Origin: Paenibacillus albus | Lineage (GTDB): Bacteria > Bacillota > Bacilli > Paenibacillales > Paenibacillaceae | Reading direction: 5' to 3' | Assembly (NCBI RefSeq): GCF_003952225.1 | Contig: NZ_CP034437.1 | Location: 4,912,501-4,976,500, forward strand | DNA: 64,000 nucleotides | Part shown: positions 1 through 7,554 of the stretch, one piece after another | Layout of the letters: every line of letters starts with the position of its first letter | Position numbering within the stretch: position 1 is the first letter of the stretch | Made by a program: the position numbers and the translations under genes | The notes under the pieces: generated by a model | Database searches by the model: none | What the model was told of the DNA's origin: nothing | The model's input: the letters and a program-made list of their open reading frames with translations, nothing else

Positions 1-292
1 TCGTATCCTGCTGCAGATGGATGATTTTGTCCGAGTAGACAAGGAACATATGATCCGTCTTCTCGGGTGATTGCTGCTGCGGCTTCGACTCTTCGACAAG
101 CGCCTTCGCCACATCCGGAACGCTGACTCCTGCGGCCCGGTACACATAGGATGTCTGCGAGCCGCTTCCGTTCACCGATTCGAGCGGATATTTCTCTTGA
201 ATCGTATCCGTGATGCCGCAAGCGGCAAGCAGAGGGAAGATCAGCGAGATAACAAGCAATATTTTGATCAAATAAGAACGATGAATTCGCAC
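1..292 (-). CDS. DUF4247-type lipoprotein (partial, C-terminus outside window)
   Basis: About 97 N-terminal residues are present and the gene runs off the left edge. It starts at a GTG (292) 17 nt after the stop of the DUF4178 gene; an AGGAG lies 13 nt upstream, so a TTG seven codons in is an alternative start. The N-terminus is a lipoprotein signal: a basic start, a hydrophobic stretch and the lipobox LLAAC (Cys25). Residues after it read as a small extracytoplasmic domain. DUF4247 proteins are commonly found beside DUF4178, DUF350 and PspA genes, as here, so the family call leans on both sequence style and context. Function is unknown; an envelope-stress accessory role is an inference from the operon. 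Confidence 0.65.
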   Translation of the reverse strand, partial: MRIHRSYLIKILLVISLIFPLLAACGITDTIQEKYPLESVNGSGSQTSYVYRAAGVSVPDVAKALVEESKPQQQSPEKTDHMFLVYSDKIIHLQQDT

Positions 293-308
293 TTTAGCTC
301 ATCCACTC

Positions 309-815
309 CTAACTGCCGCGGAGAACGCGCACATCGGCTGACAATACATCTTCACCTTCATACAGCATGAACCGCCCGTCTTGCCACTCAATGCGCAGCA
401 GCTTCATATCATCGGACTGAAACTGCCACACATATTGCTCGCCGCCCTGCACGAACGGCGTCCGGCCTGTCGTCACGACCAAGCCCGAATATTGCTCCTC
501 CAGATAAAACATCCGGCCATCTAACTCAAGCTCTGTCGGCACTTCCTCAACGGAATCGAGCCTGCCATCAATTGGCGCATACAGCGCGAACTCCGTCCGT
601 TCCCGCTCCTCAATGGTCAAGTAGCTGATTGCTGATCCATCCTGCAAAGTAAGCACAACGATGTTCCTCTGGCGGTTATGCAGTCGGCCTACGACTTGGT
701 AGGTAACAAGCGACACTTCGCACACGTCTCCAGGTCCGATCGTCAGCATGCTCTTCTCTACACGCGGCGGCTCCGGCTTCGCCATAATATTTTTAATCCG
801 TTTGAATAAACCCAT
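309..815 (-). CDS. DUF4178 domain protein
   Basis: 168 residues, soluble, with no signal peptide or membrane segment. The N-terminal 20 residues are basic (MGLFKRIKNIM). A beta-rich body follows, with the DUF4178 pattern of a short N-terminal strand region (GDVCEVSLVTYQVVGR), the YLTIEER segment and the C-terminal LLRIEWQDGRFMLYEGE element. It sits 26 nt downstream of the DUF350 gene and 16 nt upstream of the DUF4247 lipoprotein gene, inside the pspA operon. No catalytic motif is visible. Such proteins accompany PspA in many bacteria and may act at the membrane surface; that role is inferred. Confidence 0.75.
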   Translation of the reverse strand: MGLFKRIKNIMAKPEPPRVEKSMLTIGPGDVCEVSLVTYQVVGRLHNRQRNIVVLTLQDGSAISYLTIEERERTEFALYAPIDGRLDSVEEVPTELELDGRMFYLEEQYSGLVVTTGRTPFVQGGEQYVWQFQSDDMKLLRIEWQDGRFMLYEGEDVLSADVRVLRGS

Positions 816-841
816 GAGCGATTACTCCCTAATAGTCAAGT

Positions 842-1246
842 TTATAGACACGAACCGATAACGAGCGCCCCAGCGACATGCAGAGAGCCTGCAAGCAGCG
901 CATGCGACATCTTGCCTTCCTTCGTGCCTTCGCCGAGGTCAAGGGAGACCGTCGATCTAAGCGCGACTTCAACCAAGCTCTCAATGAGCAGCAGGATGAC
1001 GAAGGAAATGACCGATGCGAGCAGCGCATCGCCAAGATGATCCGAGCTAGAGATGGATTGTGCCAGAATATAGGCTTGTGCAAGCAGCTTCATAACGAAC
1101 CGGCTCGTCACCGCCACATTCCCCTTCTTGATTTCTTCCAAATCCTTGTACCGCGTAAAAAAGGAATCGATCGCCATCAGCACGACCAGCAGCACCGCAC
1201 CTGCGCCTGTCCATACCAGAATTCCTAGCATCTCATCTAATGTCAT
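842..1246 (-). CDS. DUF350 family membrane protein
   Basis: 134 residues with three or four hydrophobic segments (about 8-27, 54-68, 73-95 and 115-133), typical of DUF350 proteins. The start ATG (1246) has a GGAGG eleven bases upstream. It lies between pspA (upstream) and DUF4178 (downstream). A weak terminator-like hairpin in the 118-nt gap after pspA could reduce expression of this gene relative to pspA. Family members are small membrane proteins of unknown function, often next to PspA-like proteins; a role in membrane-stress response is inferred from position. Confidence 0.75.
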   Translation of the reverse strand: MTLDEMLGILVWTGAGAVLLVVLMAIDSFFTRYKDLEEIKKGNVAVTSRFVMKLLAQAYILAQSISSSDHLGDALLASVISFVILLLIESLVEVALRSTVSLDLGEGTKEGKMSHALLAGSLHVAGALVIGSCL

Positions 1247-1291
1247 CGGATTGATCCTCCATCATCAATATGTGCTTATCTGCTTTTGCAA

Positions 1292-1343
1292 AGAAAAAAC
1301 GTCGCCAGGCGTCTGGATTGACCCAGCCTTACCTGCAGACGTT
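1292..1343 (-). terminator. Possible read-through terminator between pspA and DUF350 gene
   Basis: On the minus strand an AACGTC...GACGTT stem (with four more pairs beyond a 2x2 internal loop) is followed by six T. The internal loop makes it imperfect, so partial termination that leaves pspA as the most abundant part of the transcript is more likely than a full stop. Confidence 0.45.
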
Positions 1344-1364
1344 CTTCCTTTGCCAGCACCAAGC

Positions 1365-2036
1365 TTACTCTTTGTTCTCGTATTTCTTCATCAGCGCAGC
1401 AAGCTCGTCGTCGACTTCCTTGTTCTTGCCGAGCGCTTCGAATTCATCGTCAAGCGATTTGGCCTTGCTGTTCATTTCATTGCTCGCCTCTGCCATCGCC
1501 TCAGCATGCAGCATCTTCTCTTCCATGCGCTTCAGGCCAGCCATCGCCGTATCGGAGCTGAATCCTGCCATCGACTTGTTAATATCCGCTTGTGCCTTCG
1601 CAGCCTGGTAACGCGCCACAAGCGTCTCGCGCTTGTTCTTCATCTCGGTCAGCTGACCGCGCATTTCTGTGAGCTTCGCACGAAGATTGTCGGCAGCCGC
1701 TTTATTCTGATCGAAGCTTGCCTTGTACTCGTTACGCTTCTGCTCGGCTGCTCTCTTCTCTTCCAGCGCACGGCGTGCAAGCTCGATGTTCTGAAGGGAT
1801 GCAGCCGTATGAGCTTGTTCTTCACGCTTCGTTACGAGTGCGTCTTGCTCCTCATACAATTGTTTGAACTTCTTCTCGATGGCAATTTGCGAAGCGACTG
1901 CTTTCTCTGCGTCCTCAAGATCTTCCTGCATATCGCGGATGTACTGGTCGGTTAGTTTAACCGGATCCTCTGCTTTTTCAATTAAAGAATATACGTTCGA
2001 CAAGGTAAGATCTCGCAATCGTTTGAATACTGACAT
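1365..2036 (-). CDS. pspA: PspA/IM30 family phage-shock protein
   Basis: 223 residues, nearly all alpha-helical coiled coil, opening with the amphipathic helix MSVFKRLRDLTLSNVYSLIE and then the EDPVKLTDQYIRDMQEDLE segment diagnostic of PspA/IM30/LiaH proteins. Length matches the family. PspA assembles on the inner face of the membrane and protects it when the proton gradient or lipid packing is damaged. A GAGGAGG site precedes the ATG. It is the first gene of a four-gene operon with DUF350, DUF4178 and DUF4247, driven by an ECF-type promoter 53 nt upstream. No pspF- or pspC-like gene is next to it. Confidence 0.93.
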   Translation of the reverse strand: MSVFKRLRDLTLSNVYSLIEKAEDPVKLTDQYIRDMQEDLEDAEKAVASQIAIEKKFKQLYEEQDALVTKREEQAHTAASLQNIELARRALEEKRAAEQKRNEYKASFDQNKAAADNLRAKLTEMRGQLTEMKNKRETLVARYQAAKAQADINKSMAGFSSDTAMAGLKRMEEKMLHAEAMAEASNEMNSKAKSLDDEFEALGKNKEVDDELAALMKKYENKE

Positions 2037-2088
2037 GGTTCAAGTTCCTCCTCAAAAATGATGTTCGTCTTTCGTTCATGCTTTTCTA

Positions 2089-2114
2089 TACGACACATCC
2101 AGTAAGATGTTTCA
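2089..2114 (-). promoter_or_regulatory. SigW-type ECF promoter of the psp operon
   Basis: Minus strand: TGAAAC (2114-2109), exactly 16 nt, then CGTA (2092-2089), followed 52 nt later by the pspA start. This matches the SigW-class consensus TGAAAC-N16/17-CGTA of Bacillus extracytoplasmic-function sigma factors and fits an envelope-stress operon. That a SigW-type factor is used is inferred from the match. Confidence 0.8.
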
Positions 2115-2235
2115 GAAATTATTTATTTAATTTATCATAACCGGTGTCTGTAAGATAGTGGCAGTTACAGCTGATATGGCAGTTGCGGCAGTTAAATGCA
2201 CCGTTTGACCCGTGCTTTTGTCTTTGTGCAAAGTT

Positions 2236-2263
2236 AAAAATCCTCCGTCAGCAGACGAAGGAT
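2236..2263 (-). terminator. Rho-independent terminator after amtB
   Basis: Minus strand: a 10-bp stem ATCCTTCGTC/GACGGAGGAT (one G-U pair), loop TGCT, then five T. It lies 38 nt after the amtB stop and ends the amine oxidase-amtB transcript. Confidence 0.85.
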
Positions 2264-2300
2264 CTCTTCACCATCCATATGGAACGGTACGACTATAACG

Positions 2301-3701
2301 TCAATCACCAACAAGAGCATGCGATGGCTGCCGGTTAGATACTGCGATCGCAGGCGCGGGCGAAGGCGTCTTATACGCATTCTCCCCATGCAAGCTGATG
2401 TCGAGCCCCACCTCCTCCTGATCTGCTGCAACGCGAAGGGGGACGAAGAGGCTGACAACCTTGAGCAGCACGTAGGTGCCGACTGCGGCGAGCACGATCG
2501 CGACACCGACATCGAGGAGCTGAATCAGCACCTGCTTCGGATTGCCGAAGAGCAGTCCGTCATTGCCTGCCGGATTAACAGATTTGCTGGCGAAGATGCC
2601 AGTTGCGATCGCCCCCCAGATGCCGCCCAAACCGTGCAAGCCAAACACATCGAGCGTATCGTCATAGTTGAAGCGAGATTTGACAAAATGAACGCCGAAG
2701 TAGCAAACGACGCTCGCGAACGCTCCGATTGGAATGGAAGAAGCGACGGAAACGAATCCTGCCGCTGGTGTTATGGCGATGAGTCCGGCAATCACGCCAG
2801 TGACGGTGCCAACGAGCGTCGGCTTGCCGCGTTTGTACCATTCAATCGCCATCCATGCGATGCCGCCAGCGGAGGCTGCCATATGCGTTGTCGCGTAGGC
2901 AAGTGTCGCCAATGAGCCCGATGCAAGCGCGCTGCCGCCATTGAAGCCCATCCAGCCAAACCAAAGCGACATGCCGCCAATGAAGAATAAGATCACATTG
3001 TGCATCGATTCCTTCTGGTGCGGAAAGCCTTGACGCGGTCCGATCATGAGCGCTACGACGAGCGCGCTGACACCAGAGAGGATATGAACGACTGTCCCTC
3101 CGGCAAAATCAAGCCCGCCCAGCTTCATCAACCAGCCGCCGCCCCACGTCCAGTGCGCCATCGGCGCATACACGAAGATGACCCACAGCACGGAGAAGAT
3201 CACCCAGGCCGATAGCCGAATCCGTTCCGCTGCGGCGCCAGAGATTAGAGCAACGGTAATCGCGGCAAACAAACACTGGAAGATCGCGAAGATGAAGTGC
3301 GGAATCGTCATCGTGCCAGACGGGTCTCCATTCACCCCATTGAACATCGCAAAATCAAGCTTGCCAATTAACCCGCCTGCATCAGGCCCAAAGGCGAGCG
3401 TATAGGCGCACAGCACCCAGACAAGACTCACGACGAGCATGCTGCTTAAGCTATACATCATCGTCGAAAGCACATTGCGCGAGCTGACCATGCCGCCGTA
3501 GAAGAGCGCAAGCCCCGGGACGAACATGAACATGACGATTGCAGAGGAAATCAGCATCCATGCGGAATCGCCTGTATCTACCGCAGGCGCCGCAGCCTCC
3601 TCCGCAAAAACGGAGGTCATCGTGAAACACCACAGCGCGATGACCGCTAATCCAATTCGGACCGCCAACGACAACGATAAGTAACCCTTCCTTCTATTCA
3701 T
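2301..3701 (-). CDS. amtB: Ammonium channel/transporter AmtB
   Basis: 466 residues from the ATG at 3701, chosen because AGGGAGG lies 8 nt upstream; the longer frame upstream has no ribosome site. A signal-like N-terminus (residues 1-33) is followed by about eleven membrane helices. Family signatures are present: LALFYGGMVSSRNVLS near residue 64, and the twin pore histidines in GGTVVHILSG and FGLHGLGGIWG. AmtB conducts ammonia/ammonium across the membrane. No P-II (glnK) gene is adjacent, which is unusual for amtB. The gene starts only 19 nt after the Met/His-rich membrane protein gene, itself coupled to a copper amine oxidase gene, so the channel is probably co-transcribed with an ammonia-releasing enzyme. 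The C-terminal tail (about 40 residues) is Pro/Ala-rich. Confidence 0.93.
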   Translation of the reverse strand: MNRRKGYLSLSLAVRIGLAVIALWCFTMTSVFAEEAAAPAVDTGDSAWMLISSAIVMFMFVPGLALFYGGMVSSRNVLSTMMYSLSSMLVVSLVWVLCAYTLAFGPDAGGLIGKLDFAMFNGVNGDPSGTMTIPHFIFAIFQCLFAAITVALISGAAAERIRLSAWVIFSVLWVIFVYAPMAHWTWGGGWLMKLGGLDFAGGTVVHILSGVSALVVALMIGPRQGFPHQKESMHNVILFFIGGMSLWFGWMGFNGGSALASGSLATLAYATTHMAASAGGIAWMAIEWYKRGKPTLVGTVTGVIAGLIAITPAAGFVSVASSIPIGAFASVVCYFGVHFVKSRFNYDDTLDVFGLHGLGGIWGAIATGIFASKSVNPAGNDGLLFGNPKQVLIQLLDVGVAIVLAAVGTYVLLKVVSLFVPLRVAADQEEVGLDISLHGENAYKTPSPAPAIAVSNRQPSHALVGD

Positions 3702-3720
3702 TCGCATCGCCTCCCTCTTT

Positions 3721-4128
3721 TTACATGACAACGAAAGTCGCAATTCCAATAAGTATGGAGAGTACAGAAACCGAAGCCTTCAACCGCGCTGCGTTTGTGC
3801 TTCCTACCCCCCGCTGCTTCGCCATTCGGTACAGCATTCGGCAAGCACAGTAGATCGCGATGCCATTCAGGATTACAAGCAAGGCGGTCAGCCATGACAG
3901 TGAGGTGCCTGCACCGGACATCGGCATGGTCATCGCCATCGACGCGTCCATCTCATGCTGATGAGAATGATGCATCGCCGCCGCTCCGAGACCAATTCCG
4001 GCAAGCGCCGGTGCGATCAGGAGATGAACGCCATGAATGAGCAGCATGAGTGCAACCGGTACGGTCGATAGCGCAAACAACCGGTTCTCTTCCCCTTTTA
4101 TCTCAGTGCGACTATGACCCTCGTTCAT
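3721..4128 (-). CDS. Small membrane protein with Met/His-rich loop
   Basis: 135 residues from ATG 4128, which overlaps the amine oxidase stop as ATGA and has AGGGAGGGG just upstream, so translation is probably coupled. Three hydrophobic segments lie near residues 20-50, 78-98 and 112-133. Between the first and second is a loop dense in His and Met (MHHSHQHEMDASMAMTMPM). Such loops often bind copper. No family is recognised. Because it sits between a copper-dependent amine oxidase and amtB, a part in copper supply to the oxidase or in ammonium/amine movement is possible; this is inference from position and composition only. Confidence 0.75.
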   Translation of the reverse strand: MNEGHSRTEIKGEENRLFALSTVPVALMLLIHGVHLLIAPALAGIGLGAAAMHHSHQHEMDASMAMTMPMSGAGTSLSWLTALLVILNGIAIYCACRMLYRMAKQRGVGSTNAARLKASVSVLSILIGIATFVVM

Positions 4129-6074
4129 CCATGCCCCTCCCTTGAACAACAGGCATCGCCACCGCTTACAGCTGTCTTCTTCATAGTAGGAGGCACATCA
4201 AGCGCAGGACTGCAATTAAAGAAGCCGCTTGGCTTCAGCAGAAATCCGGTGTACGCCGCAGGCATGACCGGCCAATCCTCAGGCCTTGGGATATGATTGT
4301 GGCCCATCGTGTACCAGACGACGATGTCCGTATTCTCGACGGAACGGTTCTGCTTGGACCATTTCGACAAACCGTCTCCTCCCGCATGCTGGTTCGGATA
4401 TTTGCCGGCCGCATACAGCTCCTCCGGATCGTAAGGCGTCACCCACATGTGGTGTGTAATGAATCCGGCACGCTTGATGAGATCGGACTCCGGAGCGGCG
4501 AAGGGGAAGCAGTTCTCGCCTGGAACGATTTTGTAACCGACGGATTGATTCATATCATTCTTCACGTTGTCATTCACGAATTTCCAGTAACGCGCCGTCT
4601 CCAGCTTCAAATCGCGCACCGCTTCATTCTCAGCAGCGAGCAGCGTAGACTTCGCCATGAACGCATTGCTCATTGGATTCTCCGGACCAAGCGGAGCAGG
4701 CACCGTGTCAACCTCGTAAACGGAATTCTCGTTCCCGTCAATCTGCAGGTCAAGCCGTACATTGAAGAAGTGCTGATGATTCGGAGCATATAATTCTGGC
4801 GCTACCATCGTTCCGTATTGAGGCTTCTCACCTTCGGTTAGACAACCTACGGACAGAATACCAGTGAGCTTCACTTGAAATTCAATATTGCCGTCCTGAT
4901 AGAAATACCAGAAGAAGCCATATTCATAATTGGCAACCGTTGAAATCGACGAGATAACGAGCCTGCGCGAGCGTCTAACCTCGACTTCGTTCGTTCGCCA
5001 GTCCGTGTGCTTCCACAGAATGCCGTAGTCCTCCTCATGCATGCAGATTGCGTTCTTAATGACGACGGTATCGCCACGGCTGTTCGTCATCGCCGCGTCC
5101 AAGTAACGGATGAAGCCGACGCAATCGCAGCCAAGCTCCAGACTGTTCGCCAGCTGGCCGATCCCATACTCACCGCTGTCAAAAGCATTCTTGCGATTCT
5201 GCGTCGGTCCAGGATCTCCATACGGCACAACCATCTCCGATAATGCTGCCCGGTACAGCACTGGACGCTTCACTCCGCCATCGTTATAACTAACCGTGTG
5301 AATCGTCAAGCCTTCTCTGGCATTGAAGCCGACACGGAGATTCCACTTCTGCCAATCCACTTCATGGCTGTCTATTGCAAAGCTAGGGCCATCCGGCTGC
5401 GTAATGTCAATTCGTTTCAAATCGGCACGCATCGGCCCCATCTCGGCAAGCGCATAATGAGCTGGCTGCGACGGGATCGACTTATATGGATATTCCTCGA
5501 CCTCTAGCACCTTCATCTCGTTCAAATCGACGATCGGTATAATACCAAGCGGCCGTGCATAGCCATTCTCTCCAGGCTTGCTTCGCAGGAAGCAGAGAGG
5601 TCTTGCGATCCGGCGGGAATTCTCGTAGGCGCCGCCGAAATTGCCCGCAGACCACAGATCGACCATGACGAGCGATGGATCCGTTACGCCAAGCCGGGCA
5701 AGCGCGGCTTGAAACGCCGCATCTTCTTTGACCGCAACCTCGCATTCGATCTGCTCATCAAGCATGATGGTCGGCTGCACGCCCGGAACATGCACCCACG
5801 AAACAACCGTTTCGCTTGTGAGCGATACGGTCGCTTCGAAGCAAGCATTTTGCAAATTGTTCAGAATAATAATCGCCGCTTCACGATCAATCGGCTTCGA
5901 CTCCTCGAAGAGGAACACGTCACTCTTCTTCGGCTCCTTCAGCATGACGGATACGAACCGATCGAATGCGCCAAGATGCTTCTTCTCTCTAAGCACGTTC
6001 ACTGCAAGCGCGATCTCCACCGTACTAAGCGGCTCAAGCGGATGCTTCACCTTCTGTTTCTGTATGAGTTCCAT
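4125..6074 (-). CDS. Copper-containing primary amine oxidase
   Basis: 649 residues from the second in-frame ATG (6074), which has a GAGG at good distance; the ATG at 6080 lies too close to it. Numbering here is from 6080. The TPQ cofactor motif T-x-x-N-Y-E gives Tyr385. Copper ligands are His435 and His437 (NHQHFF) and His596 (GHNHIPRPEDWP). The catalytic base is Asp301 in FDSGEYGIG. All key residues of the family are intact and the length is usual for bacterial and fungal-type enzymes. It oxidises primary amines to aldehyde, hydrogen peroxide and ammonia. No signal peptide is visible, so a cytoplasmic site is likely. No aldehyde dehydrogenase or catalase is adjacent. A promoter and an IclR-type palindrome lie upstream; downstream genes are coupled. 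Confidence 0.95.
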   Translation of the reverse strand: MELIQKQKVKHPLEPLSTVEIALAVNVLREKKHLGAFDRFVSVMLKEPKKSDVFLFEESKPIDREAAIIILNNLQNACFEATVSLTSETVVSWVHVPGVQPTIMLDEQIECEVAVKEDAAFQAALARLGVTDPSLVMVDLWSAGNFGGAYENSRRIARPLCFLRSKPGENGYARPLGIIPIVDLNEMKVLEVEEYPYKSIPSQPAHYALAEMGPMRADLKRIDITQPDGPSFAIDSHEVDWQKWNLRVGFNAREGLTIHTVSYNDGGVKRPVLYRAALSEMVVPYGDPGPTQNRKNAFDSGEYGIGQLANSLELGCDCVGFIRYLDAAMTNSRGDTVVIKNAICMHEEDYGILWKHTDWRTNEVEVRRSRRLVISSISTVANYEYGFFWYFYQDGNIEFQVKLTGILSVGCLTEGEKPQYGTMVAPELYAPNHQHFFNVRLDLQIDGNENSVYEVDTVPAPLGPENPMSNAFMAKSTLLAAENEAVRDLKLETARYWKFVNDNVKNDMNQSVGYKIVPGENCFPFAAPESDLIKRAGFITHHMWVTPYDPEELYAAGKYPNQHAGGDGLSKWSKQNRSVENTDIVVWYTMGHNHIPRPEDWPVMPAAYTGFLLKPSGFFNCSPALDVPPTMKKTAVSGGDACCSREGHG

Positions 6075-6154
6075 CTCCATTCCTCTCTTTCTATTGCTAA
6101 GTGCCTCCTCAATTTTGTTACAAATAGCGAACTATCGAGGTTAGGTTATCTCAC

Positions 6155-6183
6155 ATTATAGAAACAAACCCCGATACTCCAAA
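6155..6183 (-). promoter_or_regulatory. SigA-type promoter of the amine oxidase operon
   Basis: Minus strand: TTTGGA (6183-6178), 17 nt, TATAAT (6160-6155), leaving a leader of about 75 nt before the ATG. The -35 is poor (TTTGGA against TTGACA), and a palindrome shared with the iclR promoter sits directly upstream, which fits an activated promoter. Confidence 0.65.
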
Positions 6184-6189
6184 TAGCCA

Positions 6190-6208
6190 TTTCCCGAATA
6201 ATGGGAAG
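6190..6208. promoter_or_regulatory. Candidate IclR operator upstream of the amine oxidase promoter
   Basis: TTTCCC-GAATAAT-GGGAAG, an inverted repeat with a 7-nt centre, ends 7 bp upstream of the -35. The same core (TTTCCCG-ATA-TGGGAA) occurs at 7145-7163 ahead of the iclR gene with almost the same distance to the -10 (30 against 29 bp). Confidence 0.6.
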
Positions 6209-6225
6209 ACGCATAAATTTTATAT

Positions 6226-6262
6226 AAAAAAATCCCCTGCACCTCCCAAATGTTAGGAGGCA
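6226..6262 (-). terminator. Terminator after the iclR-type gene
   Basis: Minus strand: GCCTCC-loop-GGGAGGTGC hairpin, then GGGGA and seven T, about 30 nt after the regulator stop. The stem is short and separated from the T run by about six bases. Confidence 0.5.
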
Positions 6263-6291
6263 TACCGGAGATATCCGTGCTTTCGCTAAAT

Positions 6292-7065
6292 CTAAGCCCG
6301 TTCAGAACTGCCGGAATAACCGAGCTCAGCTGAGATCAGACCCGCATATTTCTTGACATAATAGCTGTATTTCTCAATCGTATCCGCTTGGAACCGCAGC
6401 TCTGGACCTGCGACATTGATGGACCCGACAACCGTGCGCTCATAGGAGAAAATCGGCGCGGCGATGCCGGTCGTCCCTTCCGTCGCCTCCCCGTTCGTGA
6501 CGCTGTAGCCCTGCGCCCGGATCCGCTGCAGATCCGCTTTGACATACTCCAGCGTGAGCGGCTTTAGCGAAGGCACTTTCGCCCAATCGACTCCCCGAAG
6601 CAGCTGATCTTGCAGCTTTAGAGGCAAATATGCGAGAATGACCCGATTAGACGCGCCGATATAGAGGGGAAGCCGCAGCCCGATCGGCTCTGAAATCTTC
6701 AATATTTGCGGGGAATCAATGGAGTCGATGTAAACCCCCTCGTTATTTTCGCGGCTCGCGAGGTATACGGTTTCCCGTGTTTTTTGCGATAGCTCTTCGA
6801 TGTAGGGCCGTGCGACGGAACGGAACATCAGACTATCCCACATAAGAAAGCCGTATTTCATGAGCGAGAGTCCGAGCTTATACTTCTTCGTTCGGCTGTT
6901 CTGGGTGACGAAGCCGTATTGCGTGAGCGTGTTTAAGATCCGATGCGCGCTCTGGACGGGCATATCCAGCAGTTTGCTGATTTCCGTCACACTGAGCTCC
7001 TTCTCCATTCCTTGCGGAACGAGCGCATCTAGAATATCGATCGCTTTGCCAATGACACCGGACAT
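6292..7065 (-). CDS. IclR-family transcriptional regulator
   Basis: 257 residues from ATG 7065, chosen for the GAGGTGAT site just upstream; a nine-codon-longer frame lacks one. The N-terminal winged helix-turn-helix (about 1-70, LSVTEISKLLDMPVQSAHR) and the C-terminal IclR effector domain (about 80-250, with VYIDSIDSPQ and GEATEGTTGIAAPIF) are complete. It lies between the amine oxidase operon (downstream, same strand) and the pyrimidine operon. Matching palindromes in front of this gene and of the amine oxidase gene suggest it controls both itself and amine oxidation; whether it also touches the pyrimidine operon cannot be told, as no copy was seen before that operon. Confidence 0.9.
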   Translation of the reverse strand: MSGVIGKAIDILDALVPQGMEKELSVTEISKLLDMPVQSAHRILNTLTQYGFVTQNSRTKKYKLGLSLMKYGFLMWDSLMFRSVARPYIEELSQKTRETVYLASRENNEGVYIDSIDSPQILKISEPIGLRLPLYIGASNRVILAYLPLKLQDQLLRGVDWAKVPSLKPLTLEYVKADLQRIRAQGYSVTNGEATEGTTGIAAPIFSYERTVVGSINVAGPELRFQADTIEKYSYYVKKYAGLISAELGYSGSSERA

Positions 7066-7092
7066 GCCGATCACCTCGCCCCAGAGTTTCAC

Positions 7093-7107
7093 GTTAACTT
7101 TGTTGAC
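7093..7107. promoter_or_regulatory. Inverted repeat between iclR promoter and start
   Basis: GTTAAC-TTT-GTTGAC (imperfect inverted repeat) lies between the -10 and the ribosome site of the iclR gene, a place where a bound protein would block transcription. A role as an autoregulatory site is possible but rests only on symmetry and position. Confidence 0.3.
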
Positions 7108-7110
7108 ATC

Positions 7111-7139
7111 ATTATATCAAAAGCAGACACAAACAAAAG
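7111..7139 (-). promoter_or_regulatory. Promoter of the iclR-type gene
   Basis: Minus strand: extended -10 TGATATAAT (hexamer 7116-7111). The position 17 bp further up holds CTTTTG, a very weak -35. The weak -35 and the adjoining palindrome suggest an activator-dependent promoter. Confidence 0.5.
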
Positions 7140-7140
7140 A

Positions 7141-7167
7141 ACCTTTTCCCGCATAGTGGGAAAAGGT
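7141..7167. promoter_or_regulatory. Candidate IclR operator (palindrome) upstream of the iclR-type gene
   Basis: ACCTTTTCCC-GCATAGT-GGGAAAAGGT, a perfect 10-bp inverted repeat. Its core matches the palindrome at 6190-6208. It could also act as a terminator for the upstream pyrimidine operon, since TTCTTTTGTTT follows on the minus strand; the shared core and equal promoter geometry favour an operator, and both uses are possible. Confidence 0.55.
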
Positions 7168-7280
7168 GCAAAAGATAAACGCACTCAGCGGGTGAAAGTG
7201 CCTCTGGCGCGAGGTGTGGCTGCTGAGATAACCTATATATGCTCTCATAGCAAATTATGCGCAAGTTGTCGTACATTAAG

Positions 7281-7540
7281 CTCCGCCATGCTGCCGTCTT
7301 CGGCTCGCACCTTAGCTGAGAGTGCCAAATCTGTACTCTCAGAGCTTTAATCAGCCGATTCTCACGCTGAGAGTTCCAACTAAGTACTCTCAACTCCGCC
7401 ACGGTGCCGTTTTCGGCTCGCACCTTATCAGAGAGTGCCAAATCTATACTCTCAGATTCTAATTCAGCCGATTCTCGCGCTGAGAGTTCCAACTAAGCAC
7501 TCTCAGCTCCGCCATGCTGCAATTTTCTGCTCGGATTTTC
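7281..7540. repeat. 113-bp tandem repeat carrying CTGAGAGT hairpins (2.3 copies)
   Basis: CTCCGCC marks unit starts at 7281, 7394 and 7507, a constant 113-bp period; the third copy is partial and degenerate. Each full unit holds two inverted repeats of the form CTGAGAGT-N11-ACTCTCAG: 7316-7342, 7367-7392, about 7428-7455 and 7480-7506. A more degenerate copy is at about 7222-7247. The 490-bp gap between iclR and the small gene at 7555 holds nothing else that looks coding. Confidence 0.85.
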
Positions 7541-7554
7541 AACTCCTCACCCAA

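Noticed and set aside
1128..1955. 275-codon plus-strand frame over pspA
   Set aside because: Antisense shadow of the pspA coiled coil; Leu/Cys-rich and without a start signal.
2234..2314. A 27-residue frame starting inside the end of amtB (MLLLVIDVIVVPF...)
   Set aside because: Its second half is the stem and loop of the amtB terminator; no ribosome site lies before it.
7112..7492. A 126-codon minus-strand frame between iclR and the pyrimidine operon
   Set aside because: It is built from the 113-bp repeat units and has no ribosome site; repeated sequence explains the open frame.
7222..7540. Hairpin arrays considered as a CRISPR array
   Set aside because: Units are 113 bp with internal inverted repeats, there are no unique spacers of constant length, and no cas gene is present. 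The same holds for 28914-29212.
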